This document shows, piece after piece, positions 43,354-56,769 of a stretch of DNA of 64,000 nt. Within the stretch, counting starts at the first letter, position 1, and the number at the start of each line of letters is the position of its first letter. A program made the position numbers and the translations under genes. The DNA is from Lethocerus indicus. Taxonomy: Eukaryota; Arthropoda; Insecta; Hemiptera; Belostomatidae. The notes under the pieces are model-generated. The model did no database searches and was not told the DNA's origin. It saw only the letters and a list, made by a program, of their open reading frames with translations. The stretch spans positions 15,303,853 to 15,367,852 of the forward strand of contig JACDQD010000004.1 in assembly GCA_019843655.1 (NCBI GenBank), in the 5' to 3' direction.

Positions 43354-43414
43354 GAGCTAGGGCCGTGGGGGCGCTAATCCCCATACGCCAGTACACCTCT
43401 GGCGTCCTTTGCGG
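43354..43414. repeat. Direct repeat block within module A (left copy)
   Basis: Matches 44147-44207 with only a few mismatches (begins GAGCTAGGGCCGTGGGGGCG, ends CTTGCGG or CTTTGCGG). The two copies are 793 bp apart and bracket the module interior. The same pair occurs in module A copy 2 (about 48958-49019 and 49741-49801). Confidence 0.9.
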
Positions 43415-43804
43415 TGAATTTCATCAGAACCTGTTTCATAATTAAGGAGTTTCGCTCAAAGAGATTATAATACACTGCCAAGGTATATAATGGGGCAATC
43501 AAATCATTTGTATCTGTAGAAGATGCCGAAGGTGAGTCCATAAATGTGTCTTAACCTAAATAGGAGAACAAATCGACAAAGAAACTGAAGCTATCAGTAT
43601 ATAAGTTGCGCGTACTCGTTGTGTGGTATAAACATAAATTCAAATTTGTGACGCCTCTTGACGATTATAAGAACATTACCTAATTTTCGTTAAATTATCC
43701 AATATTTTGCTTCTTTTCTTTTATTGTGTGGTTCCACATACTAGCGTACACAGAAAAACCAAAATACACACAAACACCCACTCACACACACACACACGCA
43801 CACG

Positions 43805-43846
<42 letters not shown>

Positions 43847-44178
43847 AATACACGGTACTTATCCGGGACGTACAGGGACTGCTCAGCTGCCCGTTTGGAG
43901 GACGCGGCGGTCCCAAACAGCACTTACCCGGTGGCCGTGGCCTGCACACAACTGCCCTTGCCGTCGCTGTGCAATACAAGACGGAACCTATCCAGGCAAT
44001 CTCTCTTTGTCTGGCTCCTACCTCACGAAGACCTGTCCGGCATGGGAGGCCCTACCTGTAGCTACGCTACCGCCGGCATAGCTCTCGAGGTTGCTGGAGC
44101 ACACAAGCCCACTCGCCACGACAAGGCGGAGATGCATTTGAGTGGGGAGCTAGGGCCGTGGGGGCGCTACTCCCCATA

Positions 44179-44197
44179 CGCCAGTACACCACTGGCG
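44179..44197. repeat. Perfect GC-rich hairpin CGCCAGT-ACACC-ACTGGCG
   Basis: 7-bp stem with a 5-nt loop at the end of module A. The equivalent position of the left block (43386-43404) has a 6-bp stem (CGCCAG/CTGGCG) with a 7-nt loop. It is preserved in the other modules (for example 49773-49791). Confidence 0.9.
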
Positions 44198-44460
44198 TCC
44201 CTTGCGGAATATATTACGGGAATCCGGAACACTGATCTCGCGTACACAAACCTAAATAGCCTTATGAGAACCAAGTAAAACTTATGAATACATATTAACT
44301 ACATCCATGGGACCAAAACCTTATTATGCTGTATAATGACTATATGTAAAAAATACCTTTTTCTTAGCTTATATCAAAAGGGGTGTCACAGAGATTATAA
44401 TAGGATCCCATAATCTAAGTTCTAAAACCTGATAGAGACATAAAGGTTCATAAAAACTGA

Positions 44461-47400
44461 TCGAGACAATATGTTTTAAATACCATAATTTTCGGCGTGC
44501 ATAAATAAAAACCGACGTGCATTGTACCTACACATTTGTATACATGCATATAATAAATACCTTTTCTCTTGCTTATAATAAGAGGGTCTGTCACAAAGAA
44601 TATAATACCATGACTTAATCTATAATGGCGCCATCAAATCATTTCCGTCATTTGAGGAAATCATAGTAAACATATACTTATAATCTACGACGACGAAGGT
44701 GAGCCCATACATGTGTCTTAACCTAAATAATAGAAAAAAAAACCTGGTACCAGAGTATTAGATTCGAGTACTCGTTGTGTAGTATACCTATACATTCATA
44801 TTTGTGCCACCCTCTTAACGTTTATAAGGACCTTACATAGTAGTATAGATATATGTGCTGGGTATTCCCAGTTTTAATAACCTTCAGCGAACGAGAATAT
44901 TAGTAGCGTATTGTTGTTGTCATAAATAATAACCATTGTTCATTTTCATACAACCTGATGGAGACAATAAGATTAAAATACCATAATTTTCGGCGTGCAT
45001 AATTAAAAACCGACGTGCATTGTCTCTACACATTTTTATACATACATATAATAAATACCTTGTCTCTTGCTTATAATAAGAGGGTCTGTCACAAAGAATA
45101 TAATACCATGACTTAATCTATAATGGCGCCATCAAATCATTTCCATCATTTGAGGAAATCATAGTAGACATATACTTATAATCTAAGACGACGAAGGTGA
45201 GCCCATACATGTGTCTTAACCTAAATAAGAGAAAAAAAAACCTGGTACCAGAGTATTAGATTCGAGTACTCGTTATGTAGTATACCTATACATTCATATT
45301 TGTGACACCCTCTTGACGTTTATAAGGACCTTACATAGTAGTATAGATATATGTGCTGTGTATTCCCTGTGTTAATAACCTTCAGGGAACAAGAATATCA
45401 GTAGCGTATTGTTGGTGTCATAAATAATAACCATTGTTCATTTTCATACAACCTGATAGAGACAATATGTTTTAAATACCATAATTTTCGGCGTGCATAA
45501 ATAAAAACCGACGTGCATTGTCCCTACACATTTGTATACATACATATAATAAATACCTTTTCTCTTGCTTATAATAAGAGGGTCTGTCACAAAGAATATA
45601 ATACCATGACTTAATCTATAATGGCGCCATCAAATCATTTCCATCATTTGAGGAAATCATAGTAGACATATACTTATAATCTAAGACGACGAAGGTGAGC
45701 CCATACATGTGTCTTAACCTAAATAAGAGAAAAAAAAACCTGGTACCAGAGTATTAGATTCGAGTACTCGTTATGTAGTATACCTATACATTCATATTTG
45801 TGACACCCTCTTGACGTTTATAAGGACCTTACATAGTAGTATAGATATATGTGCTGTGTATTCCCTGTGTTAATAACCTTCAGGGAACAAGAATATCAGT
45901 AGCGTGTTGTTGTTGTCATAAATAATACCCATTGTTCTTGTTCATAAAACGTGATGGAGACAATATGTTTTAAATACCATAATTTTCGGCGTGCATAAAA
46001 AAACGATGTGCATTGTCCCTACACACTTTTATACATACATATAAAAAATACCTTTTCTTTTGCTTATACTAAGAGGGTCAGTAACAAGGAATATAATACC
46101 ATGACTTAATCTATAATGGCGCCATCAAATCATTTCCATCATTTGAGGAAATCATAGTAGACATATACTTATAATCTAAGACGACGAAGGTGACCCCATA
46201 CATGTGTCTTAACCTAAATAAGAGAAAAAAAACCTGGTACCAGATTATTTGATTCGAGTACTCGTAATATAGTATACCTATACACTCATATTTGTGACAC
46301 CCTCTTGACGTTTATAAGGACCTTACATAGTAGTATAGATATATGTGCTGTGTATTCCCTGTGTTAATAACCTTCAGAGAACAAGAATATCAGTAGCGTG
46401 TTGTTGTTGTCATAAATAATACCCATTGTTCTTGTTCATAAAACGTGATGGAGACAATATGTTTTAAATACCATAATTTTCGGCGTGCATAAAAAAAACC
46501 GACGTGCATTGTCCCTACACATTGTTATACATACATATAATAAATACCTTTTCTCTTGCTTATAATAAGAGGGTCTGTCACAAAGAATATAATACCATGA
46601 CTTAATCTATAATGGCGCCATCAAATCATTTCCATCATTTGAGGAAATCATAGTAGACATATACTTATAATCTAAGACGACGAAGGTGACCCCATACATG
46701 TGTCTTAACCTAAATAAGAGAAAAAAAACCTGGTACCAGATTATTAGATTCGAGTACTCGTTATGTAGTATACCTATACATTCATATTTGTGACACCCTC
46801 TTGACGTTTAATAGAACCTTACATAACAGTATGAATATATGTGCTGGGTATTCCCTGTGTTACTAACCTTCAGGGAACACGAATATCAGTAGCGTATTGT
46901 TGGTGTCATAAATAATAACCATTGTTCATTTTCATACAACCTGATAGAGACAATATGTTTTAAATACCATAATTTTCGGCGTGCATAAATAAAAACCGAC
47001 GTGCATTGTCCCTACACATTGTTATACATACATATAATAAATACCTTTTCTCTTGCTTATAATAAGAGGGTCTGTCACAAAGAATATAATACCATGACTT
47101 AATCTATAATGGCGCCATCAAATCATTTCCATCATTTGAGGAAATCATAGTAGACATATACTTATAATCTAAGACGACGAAGGTGAGCCCATACATGTGT
47201 CTTAACCTAAATAAGAGAAAAAAAAACCTGGTACCAGAGTATTAGATTCGAGTACTCGTTATGTAGTATACCTATAAATTCATGTTTGTGACGCCTCTTG
47301 ACGTTTAATAGAACCTTACATAACAGTATGAATATATGTGCTGGGTATTCCCTGTGTTACTACCCTTCAGGGAACACGAATATCAGTAGCGTATTGTTGG

Positions 47401-48603
47401 TGTCATAAATAATAACCATTGTTCATTTTCATACAACCTGATAGAGACAATATGTTTTAAATACCATAATTTTCGGCGTGCATAAATAAAAACCGACGTG
47501 CATTGTCCCTACACATTTGTATACATACATATAATAAATACCTTTTCTTTTGCTTATACTAAGAGGGTCAGTAACAAGAAATATAATACCATGACTTAAC
47601 CTATAATGGCGCCATCAAATCATTTCCATCATTTGAGGAAATCATAGTAGACATATACTTATAATCTAAGACGACGAAGGTGAGCCCATACATGTGTCTT
47701 AACCTAAATAAGAGAATAAAAAACCTGGTACCAGAGTATTAGATTCGAGTACTCGTTATGTAGTATACCTATACATTCATATTTGTGACACCCTCTTGAC
47801 GTTTATAAGGACCTTACATAGTAGTATAGATATATGTGCTGTGTATTCCCTGTGTTAATAACCTTCAGGGAACAAGAATATCAGTAGCGTGTTGCTGATG
47901 TCATATATAATACCCATTGTTCTTGTTCATAAAACGTGATGGACACAATATGTTTTAAATACCATAATTTTCGGCGTGCATAAATAAAAACCGACGTGCA
48001 TTGTCCCTACACATTTGTATACATACATATAATAAATACCTTTTCTCTTGCTTATAATAAGAGGGTCTGTCACAAAGAATATAATACCATGACTTAACCT
48101 ATAATGGCGCCATCAAATCATTTCCATCACTTGAGGAAATCATAGTAGACATATACTTATAATCTAAGACGACGAAGGTGACCCCATACATGTGTCTTAA
48201 CCTAAATAAGAGAAAAAAAAACCTGGTACCAGAGTATTAGATTCGAGTACTCTTTGTGTAGTATACCTATACATTCATATTTGTGACACCCTCTTGACGT
48301 TAATAAGGACCTTACATAGTAGTATAGATATATGTGCTGGGTATTCCCAGTGTAAATAACCTTCAGGGAACAAGAATATCAGTAGCGTGTTGTTGTTGTC
48401 ATAAATAATACCCATTGTTCTTGTTCATAAAACGTGATGGAGACAATATGTTTTAAATACCATAATTTTCGGCGTGCATAAAAAAAACGATGTGCTTTGT
48501 CCCTACACAGTTTTATACATAATTTTAAGAAATACCTTTTTTTTCTTATAATAAGAGGGTCAGTAACAAGGAATATGATACCATGACTTCGTATTAGTAA
48601 AAA
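44461..48603. repeat. Satellite block 1 (subfamily I, eight units)
   Basis: Eight units of 495-498 bp. Diagnostic subfamily I variants are TTTTCGGCGTGCATAAATAA, CATAGTAGACATATAC, CTGGTACCAGAGTATTAGAT and GTAGCGT. Two unit types alternate in the order A-A-B-B-A-A-B-B: type A has GTAGCGTATTG and ATTGTTCATTTTCAT; type B has GTAGCGTGTTG and CCATTGTTCTTGTTCAT. The sequence from 44290 to 44460 is a diverged, partly deleted unit joining module A to the block. Confidence 0.9.
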
Positions 48604-49397
48604 GAAATTATTACTACTTCAATATATAAATGAAAACCAATATTAATGCCCTATAAATTTTATTATGGCCATTAAAATTAAAAGCCATATTTTCTTCTTA
48701 TATATCTATACCTTCATTTTTGTGAAATCTTGTCTATGGTCATTACCTTAGCAGAACAACTAAACATATAACTATACAGAGTTCGTGTATACATATGTAA
48801 AGTACGATAACTAATAAAACATAATCTGTATATATTGGGTGTGTGCGCACACTACACCACCATGCACCATGCAACATGCAAACAGTACCATGCACCATGC
48901 AAAAAATACCATGCACCATGCCTTGTGTGTGTGTGTGTGTGTGTGGGTGTAGTAAAAATGAGCTAGGGCCGTGGGGGCGCTAATCCCCATACGCCAGTAC
49001 ACCTCTGGCGTCCCTTGCGGTGTATTTCATCAGAACCTGTTACATAATTAAGGAGTGTCGCTCAAAGAGATTATAATACACTGCCAAGGTATATAATGGG
49101 GCAATCAAATCATTTGTATCTGTAGAAGATGCCGAAGGTGAGTCCATAAATGTGTCTTAACCTAAATAGGAGAACAAATCGACAAAGAAACTGCAGCTAT
49201 CAGTATATAAGTTGCGCGTACTCGTTGTGTGGTATAAACATAAATTCATATTTGTGACGCCTCTTGACGTTTATAAGGACATTACCTAATTTTCGTTAAA
49301 TTATCCAATATTTTGCTTCTTTTCTTTTATTGTGTGGTTCCACATACTAGCGTACACAGAAAAACCAAAATACACACAAACACCCACTCACACACAC

Positions 49398-49449
<52 letters not shown>

Positions 49450-49885
49450 TACTTATCCGGGACGTACAGGGACTGCTCAGCTGCCCGTTTGGAGGACGCG
49501 GCGGTCCCAAACAGCACTTACCCGGTGGCCGTGGCCTGGACTCAACTGCCCTTGCCGTCGCTGTGCAATACAAGACGGCACTTATCCAGGCAATCTCTCT
49601 TTGTCTGGCTCCTACCTCACGAAGACCTGTCCGGCATGGGAGGCCCTACCAGTAGCTACGCTACCGCCGGCATAGCTCTCGAGGTTGCTGGAGCACACAA
49701 GCCCACTCGCCACGACAAGGCGGAGATGCATTTGAGTGGGGAGCTAGGGCCGTGGGGGCGCTACTCCCCATACGCCAGTACACCACTGGCGTCCCTTGCG
49801 GAATATATTACGAATATCCGGAACACTGATCTCGCGTACACAAACCTAAATAGCCTTATGAGAACCAAGTAAAACTTATGAATAC
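48604..49885. repeat. GC-rich module A, copy 2
   Basis: Same order of parts as copy 1, and about 80 bp longer at the left. It differs mainly in the length of the GT and CA tracts and by scattered substitutions, so it is a recent duplicate about 5.6 kb away. Confidence 0.92.
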
Positions 49886-50039
49886 ATATTAACTACATCC
49901 ATGGGACCAAAACCTTATTATGCTGTATAATGACTATATGTAAAAAATACCTTCTTCTTAGCTTATATCAAAACGGGTGTCACAGAGATTATAATAGGAT
50001 CCCATAATCTATGTTCTAAAACCTGATAGAGACATAAAG

Positions 50040-53000
50040 GTTCATAAAATCTGATCGAGACAATATGTTTTAAATACCATAATGATCGGCGTGCATAAGT
50101 AAAAACCGACGTGCATTGTCCCTATACATTTTTATACATACATATAATAAATACCTTTTCTTTTGCTTATAATAAGAGGGTCTGTCACAAAGAATATAAT
50201 ACCATTACTTAATCTATAATGGCGCCATCAAATCATTTCCTTCATTTGAGGAAATCGTAGTAAAAACATACTTATAATCTAAGACGACGAAGTTGAGCCC
50301 ATACATGTGTCTTAACCTAAATAAGAGAAAAAAACACCAGGTATCAGAGTATTAGATCCGAGTACTCGTTACGTAGTATACCTATACATTCATATTTGTG
50401 ACACCCCGTTGACGTTTAATAGAACCTTACATAAGAGTATGGATATATGTGCTTGGTATTCCCTGTGTTAATAACCTTCAGGGAACAAGAATATCAGTAG
50501 ATTATTGTTGTTGTCATAAATAATAACCATTGTTCATATTCATTAAACCTGATAGAGACAATATGTTTTAAATACCATAATGATCGGCGTGCATAAGTAA
50601 AACGACGTGCATTGTCCCTACTCATTCTTATACATACATATAATAAATACCTTTTCTTTTGCTTATAATAAGAGGGTCTGTCACAAAGAATATAATACCA
50701 TGACTTAATCTATAATGGCGCCATCAAATCATTTCCTTCATTTGAGGAAATCGTAGTAAACACATACTTATAATCTAAGACGACGAAGTTGAGCCCATAC
50801 ATGTGTCTTAACCTAAATAAGAGAAAAAACACCAGGTATCAGAGTATTAGATCCGAGTACTCGTTACGTAGTATACCTATACATTCATATTTGTGACACC
50901 CCGTTGACGTTTAATAGAACCTTACATAAGAGTATGGATATATGTGCTTGGTATTCCCTGTGTTAATAACCTTCAGGGAACAAGAATATCAGTAGATTAT
51001 TGTTGTTGTCATAAATAATAACCATTGTTCATATTCATTAAACCTGATAGAGACAATATGTTTTAAATACCATAATGATCGGCGTGCATAAGTAAAAACC
51101 GACGTGCATTGTCCCTATACATTTTTATACATACATATAATAAATACCTTTTTTTTGCTTATAATAAGAGGGTCTGTCACAAAGAATATAATACCATGAC
51201 TTAATCTATAATGGCGCCATCAAATCATTTCCATCATTTGAGGAAATCGTAGTAAACATATACTTATAATCTAAGACGACGAAGGTGAGCCCATACATGT
51301 GTCTTAACCTAAATAAGAGAAAAAAAACACCAGGTATCAGAGTATTAGATCCGAGTACTCGTTACGTAGTATACCTATACATTCATATTTGTGACACCAC
51401 CTTGACGTTTAATAAAACCTTACATAGTAGTATAGATATATGTGCTGTGTATTCCCTGTGTTAATAACCTTCAGGGAACAAGAATATCAGTAGATTATTG
51501 TTGTTGTCATAAATAATAACCATTGTTCATATTCATTAAACCTGATAGAGACAATATGTTTTAAATACCATAATGATCGGCGTGCATAAGTAAAAACCGA
51601 CGTGCATTGTCCCTATACATTTTTATACATACATATAATAAATACCTTTTCTTTTGCTTATAATAAGAGGGTCTGTCACAAAGAATATAATACCATTACT
51701 TAATCTATAATGGCGCCATCAAATCATTTCCTTCATTTGAGGAAATCGTAGTAAACACATACTTATAATCTAAGACGACGAAGTTGAGCCCATACATGTG
51801 TCTTAACCTAAATAAGAGAAAAAAACACCAGGTATCAGAGTATTAGATCCGAGTACTCGTTACGTAGTATACCTATACATTCATATTTGTGACACCCCGT
51901 TGACGTTTAATAGAACCTTACATAAGAGTATGGATATATGTGCGTGGTATTCCTGTGTTAATAACCTTCAGGGAACAAGAATATCAGTAGATTATTGTTG
52001 TTGTCATAAATAATAACCATTGTTCATATTCATTAAACCTGATAGAGACAATATGTTTTAAATACCATAATGATCGGCGTGCATAAGTAAAAACCGACGT
52101 GCATTGTCCCTATACATTTTTATACATACATATAATAAATACCTTTTCTTTTGCTTATAATAAGAGGGTCTGTCACAAAGAATATAATACCATTACTTAA
52201 TCTATAATGGCGCCATCAAATCATTTCCTTCATTTGAGGAAATCGTAGTAAACATATACTTATAATCTAAGACGACGAAGTTGAGCCCATACATGTGTCT
52301 TAACCTAAATAAGAGAAAAAAACACCAGGTATCAGAGTATTAGATCCGAGTACTCGTTACGTAGTATACCTATACATTCATATTTGTGACACCACCTTGA
52401 CGTTTAATAAAACCTTACATAACAGTATGGATATATGTGCTGGGTATTCCCTGTGTTAATAACCTTCAGGGAACAAGAATATCAGTAGATTATTGTTGTT
52501 GTCATAAATAATAACCATTGTTCATATTCATTAAACCTGATAGAGACAATATGTTTTAAATACCATAATGTTCGGCGTGCATAAGTAAAAACCGACGTGC
52601 ATTGTCCCTATACATTTTTATACATACATATAATAAATACCTTTTTTTGCTTATAATAAGAGGGTCTGTCACAAAGAATATAATACCATGACTTAATCTA
52701 TAATGGCGCCATCAAATCATTTCCATCATTTGAGGAAATCGTAGTAAACATATACTTATAATCTAAGACGACGAAGGTGAGCCCATACATGTGTCTTAAC
52801 CTAAATAAGAGAAAAAAAAAAGAAACACCTGGTATCAGAGTATTAGGTCCGAGTACTCGTTACGTAGTATACCTATACATTCATATTTGTGACACCCCTT
52901 GACGTTTAAAAGAACCTTACATAACAGTATGGATATATGTGGTGGGTATTCCCTGTGTTAATAACCTTCAGGGAACAAGAATATCAGTAGATTATTGTTG

Positions 53001-53204
53001 TTGTCATAAATAATAACCATTGCTCTTGTTCATAAAACGTGATGGAGACAATATGTTTTAAATACCATAATTTTCGGCGTGCATAAAGAAAACTATGTGC
53101 ATTGTCCCTACTCATTCTTATACATACATAAAATAAATACCTTTTCTTTTGCTTATAATAAGAGGGTCAGTAACAAGGAATATAATACCATGACTTAATC
53201 TATA
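50040..53204. repeat. Satellite block 2 (subfamily II)
   Basis: Six anchored units with subfamily II variants: ATGATCGGCGTGCATAAGTA, CGTAGTAAACA, CACCAGGTATCAGAG and CAGTAGATTATTG. The final unit changes to a distinct terminal form (GCTCTTGTTCATAAAACG, GCATAAAGAAAACTATGTGC) and runs into module B through TCTATAAGGGGGCAACCG. Confidence 0.92.
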
Positions 53205-53642
53205 AGGGGGCAACCGAATCATTTGAATTATTGCAAAAGTATCCATTATTTTGCTTCTTTATAAGTATACTGGAATCCAGGATCCACAGACCAGCTCACA
53301 CAGGAATAGACAAACACACTAACACACACATACACATACACACACGCACGTACACGCACACACACAAACACGCACACACGCACACGGCACTTATCCGGGA
53401 CGTGCAGGGACTACTCAGCTGCCCTATTCTAAGACGCGGTGGCCCCAACCAGCACCTACCCGGTGGCCGTGAGGGCGACTCAGCTGCCCTTGCGGACGCG
53501 GTCGACACCGGACGGCACTTATCCGGGACGTGCAGGGACTACTCAGCTGCCCTATTCGAGGACGCGGTGGCCCCAACCAGCACCTACCCGGTGGCCGTGG
53601 CCTGGACTCATCTGCCTTGCGAACACCGTTCATACATTCATA
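53205..53642. repeat. GC-rich module B, copy 1
   Basis: Begins in the terminal satellite variant, then TATCCATTATTTTGCTTCTT (shared with module A), a (CA)n-type tract (53303-53387), and two copies of a CpG-dense minisatellite of about 125 bp (53388-53512 and 53513-53610) containing CACTTATCCGGGACGTGCAG. No coding function is indicated by the open frames here. Confidence 0.88.
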
Positions 53643-54235
53643 AAAAAATTATTACTACATCGATATATAAATGAAAACCAATATTAATGCCCCATCAATT
53701 TTATCATGGCCATTAAAATTAAAAGCCGTATTTTCTTCTTATATATCTATACCTTCATTTTTGTGACATCTTGTCTATGGTCATTACCTTAGCAGAACAT
53801 CTAAACTTACAACTATACAGAGTTCGTGTATACATATGTAAAGTACGATAACTAATAAAACATAATTTGTATATATAGGGTGTGTGCGCACACTACACCA
53901 CCATGCACCATGCACCATGCAACATGCAAACAGTACCATGCACCATCCAAACAATACCATGCACCATGCCTTGTGTGTGTGTGTGGGTGTAGTAAAAATG
54001 AGCTAGGGCCGTGGGGGCGCTAATCCCCATACGCCAGTACACCTCTGGCGTCCCTTGCGGTATATTTCATCAGAACCTGTTACATAATTAAGGAGTGTCG
54101 CTAAAAGAGATTATAATACACTGCCAAGGTATATAATGGCGAAATCAAATCATTTGTATCTGTTGAAGATGCCGAAGGTGAGTCCATACATGTCTTAACC
54201 TAAATAGGAGAAAAAATCGAAAAAAAAATCCCGGT
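53643..54235. repeat. Module A, partial copy 3 (left half only)
   Basis: Matches 48604-49190 of copy 2, then passes directly into satellite subfamily II. The right half of the module (CA tract and GC core) is missing here. The switch occurs inside the satellite-relic part of the module, where the two sequences are homologous. Confidence 0.88.
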
Positions 54236-56602
54236 ATCAGTATATTAGATCCGAGTACTCGTTACGTAGTATACCTATACATTCATATTTGTGACACCAC
54301 CTTGACGTTTAATAAAACCTTACATAACAGTATGGATATATGTGCTGGGTATTCCCTGTGTTAATAACCTTCAGGGAACAAGAATATCAGTAGATTATTG
54401 TTGTTGTCATAAATAATAACCATTGTTCATATTCATTAAACCTGATAGAGACAATATGTTTTAAATACCATAATGATCGGCGTGCATAAGTAAAAACCGA
54501 CGTGCATTGTCCCTATACATTTTTATACATACATATAATAAATACCTTTTTTGCTTATAATAAGAGGGTCTGTCACAAAGAATATAATACCATGACTTAA
54601 TCTATAATGGCGCCATCAAATCATTTCCATCATTTGAGGAAATCGTAGTAAACATATACTTATAATCTAAGACGACGAAGTTGAGCCCATACATGTGTCT
54701 TAACCTAAATAAGAGAAAAAAAACACCAGGTATCAGAGTATTAGATCCGAGTACTCGTTACGTAGTATACCTATACATTCATATTTGTGACACCCCGTTG
54801 ACGTTTAATAGAACCTTACATAACAGTATGGATATATGTGCTTGGTATTCCCTGTGTTAATAACCTTCAGGGAACAAGAATATCAGTAGATTATTGTTGT
54901 TGTCATAAATAATAACCATTGTTCATATTCATAAAACCTGATAGAGACAATATGTTTTAAATACCATAATGATCGGCGTGCATAAGTAAAAACCGACGTG
55001 CATTGTCCCTATACATTTTTATACATACATATAATAAATACCTTTTCTTTTGCTTATAATAAGAGGGTCTGTCACAAAGAATATAATACCATTACTTAAT
55101 CTATAATGGCGCCATCAAATCATTTCCTTCATTTGAGGAAATCGTAGTAAAAACATACTTATAATCTAAGACGACGAAGTTGAGCCCATACATGTGTCTT
55201 AACCTAAATAAGAGAAAAAAAAACACCAGGTATCAGAGTATTAGATCCGAGTACTCGTTACGTAGTATACCTATACATTCATATTTGTGACACCCCGTTG
55301 ACGTTTAATAGAACCTTACATAAGAGTATGGATATATGTGCGTGGTATTCCCTGTGTTAATAACCTTCAGGGAACAAGAATATCAGTAGATTATTGTTGT
55401 TGTCATAAATAATAACCATTGTTCATATTCATTAAACCTGATAGAGACAATATGTTTAAAATACCATAATGTTCGGCGTGCATAAGTAAAAACCGACGTG
55501 CATTGTCCCTATACATTTTTATACATACATATAATAAATACCTTTTCTTTTGCTTATAATAAGAGGGTCTGTCACAAAGAATATAATACCATTACTTAAT
55601 CTATAATGGCGCCATCAAATCATTTCCATCATTTGAGGAAATCGTAGTAAACATATACTTATAATCTAAGACGACGAAGTTGAGCCCATACATGTGTCTT
55701 AACCTAAATAAGAGAAAAAAAAACACCAGGTATCAGAGTATTAGATCCGAGTACTCGTTACGTAGTATACCTATACATTCATATTTGTGACACCCTTGAC
55801 GTTTAATAAAACCTTACATAACAGTATGGATATATGTGCGTGGTATTCCCTGTGTTAATAACCTTCAGGGAACAAGAATATCAGTAGATTATTGTTGTTG
55901 TCATAAATAATAACCATTGTTCATATTCATTAAACCTGATAGAGACAATATGTTTTAAATACCATAATGATCGGCGTGCATAAGTAAAAACCGACGTGCA
56001 TTGTCCCTATACATTTTTATACATACATATAATAAATACCTTTTCTTTTGCTTATAATAAGAGGGTCTGTCACAAAGAATATAATACCATTACTTAATCT
56101 ATAATGGCGCCATCAAATCATTTCCTTCATTTGAGGAAATCGTAGTAAACACATACTTATAATCTAAGACGACGAAGTTGAGCCCATACATGTGTCTTAA
56201 CCTAAATAAGAGAAAAAAAACACCAGGTATCAGAGTATTAGATCCGAGTACTCGTTACGTAGTATACCTATACATTCATATTTGTGACACCCCTTGACGT
56301 TTAATAGAACCTTACATAACAGTATGGATATATGTGGTGGGTATTCCCTGTGTTAATAACCTTCAGGGAACAAGAATATCAGTAGATTATTGTTGTTGTC
56401 ATAAATAATAACCATTGCTCTTGTTCATAAAACGTGATGGAGACAATATGTTTTAAATACCATAATTTTCGGCGTGCATAAAGAAAACTATGTGCATTGT
56501 CCCTACTCATTCTTATACATACATAAAATAAATACCTTTTCTTTTGCTTATAATAAGAGGGTCAGTAACAAGGAATATAATACCATGACTTAATCTATAA
56601 GG
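54236..56602. repeat. Satellite block 3 (subfamily II)
   Basis: Four anchored units (54609, 55109, 55609, 56105) ending in the same terminal variant unit that precedes module B copy 1. Confidence 0.92.
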
Positions 56603-56737
56603 GGGCAACCGAATCATTTGAATTATTGGAAAAGTATCCATTATTTTGCTTCTTTATAAGTATACTGGAATCCAGGATCCACAGACCAGCTTACACAGGA
56701 AAAGACAAACACACTAACACACACATACACACACACG

Positions 56738-56769
<32 letters not shown>

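Larger units (their letters stand above)
43080..44290. repeat. GC-rich module A, copy 1
   Basis: In order: a left flank (43080-43235), a CATGCAC-type short repeat (about 43254-43315), a GT tract, a 61-bp block ending GCGG (43354-43414), a diverged relic of the 497-bp unit (about 43430-43690), a (CA)n tract (43777-43845), a GC-rich CpG-dense core (43855-44120), and a second copy of the 61-bp block (44147-44207). Copy 2 at 48604-49885 is nearly identical. Open frames of 110-127 codons here follow from the high G+C and look non-coding. Confidence 0.9.

Noticed and set aside
43741..44278. Overlapping open frames of 60-127 codons in module A, such as 43707-44081 and 43895-44278
   Set aside because: They run through CA/GT dinucleotide tracts and CpG-dense repeat on both strands, are open because of high G+C, and match no protein family I know. 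The same pattern repeats in the other module copies.
44625..44670. A conserved 13-codon frame starting at the ATGGCGCCAT palindrome of each unit
   Set aside because: It is short, ends TAG in both subfamilies simply because the units are recent copies, and has no sign of translation context.
44700..44725. TAACCTAA in each unit as insect telomere repeat (TTAGG)n
   Set aside because: Only a single partial match per unit; no tandem TTAGG run exists anywhere in the window, so telomeric identity is unsupported.
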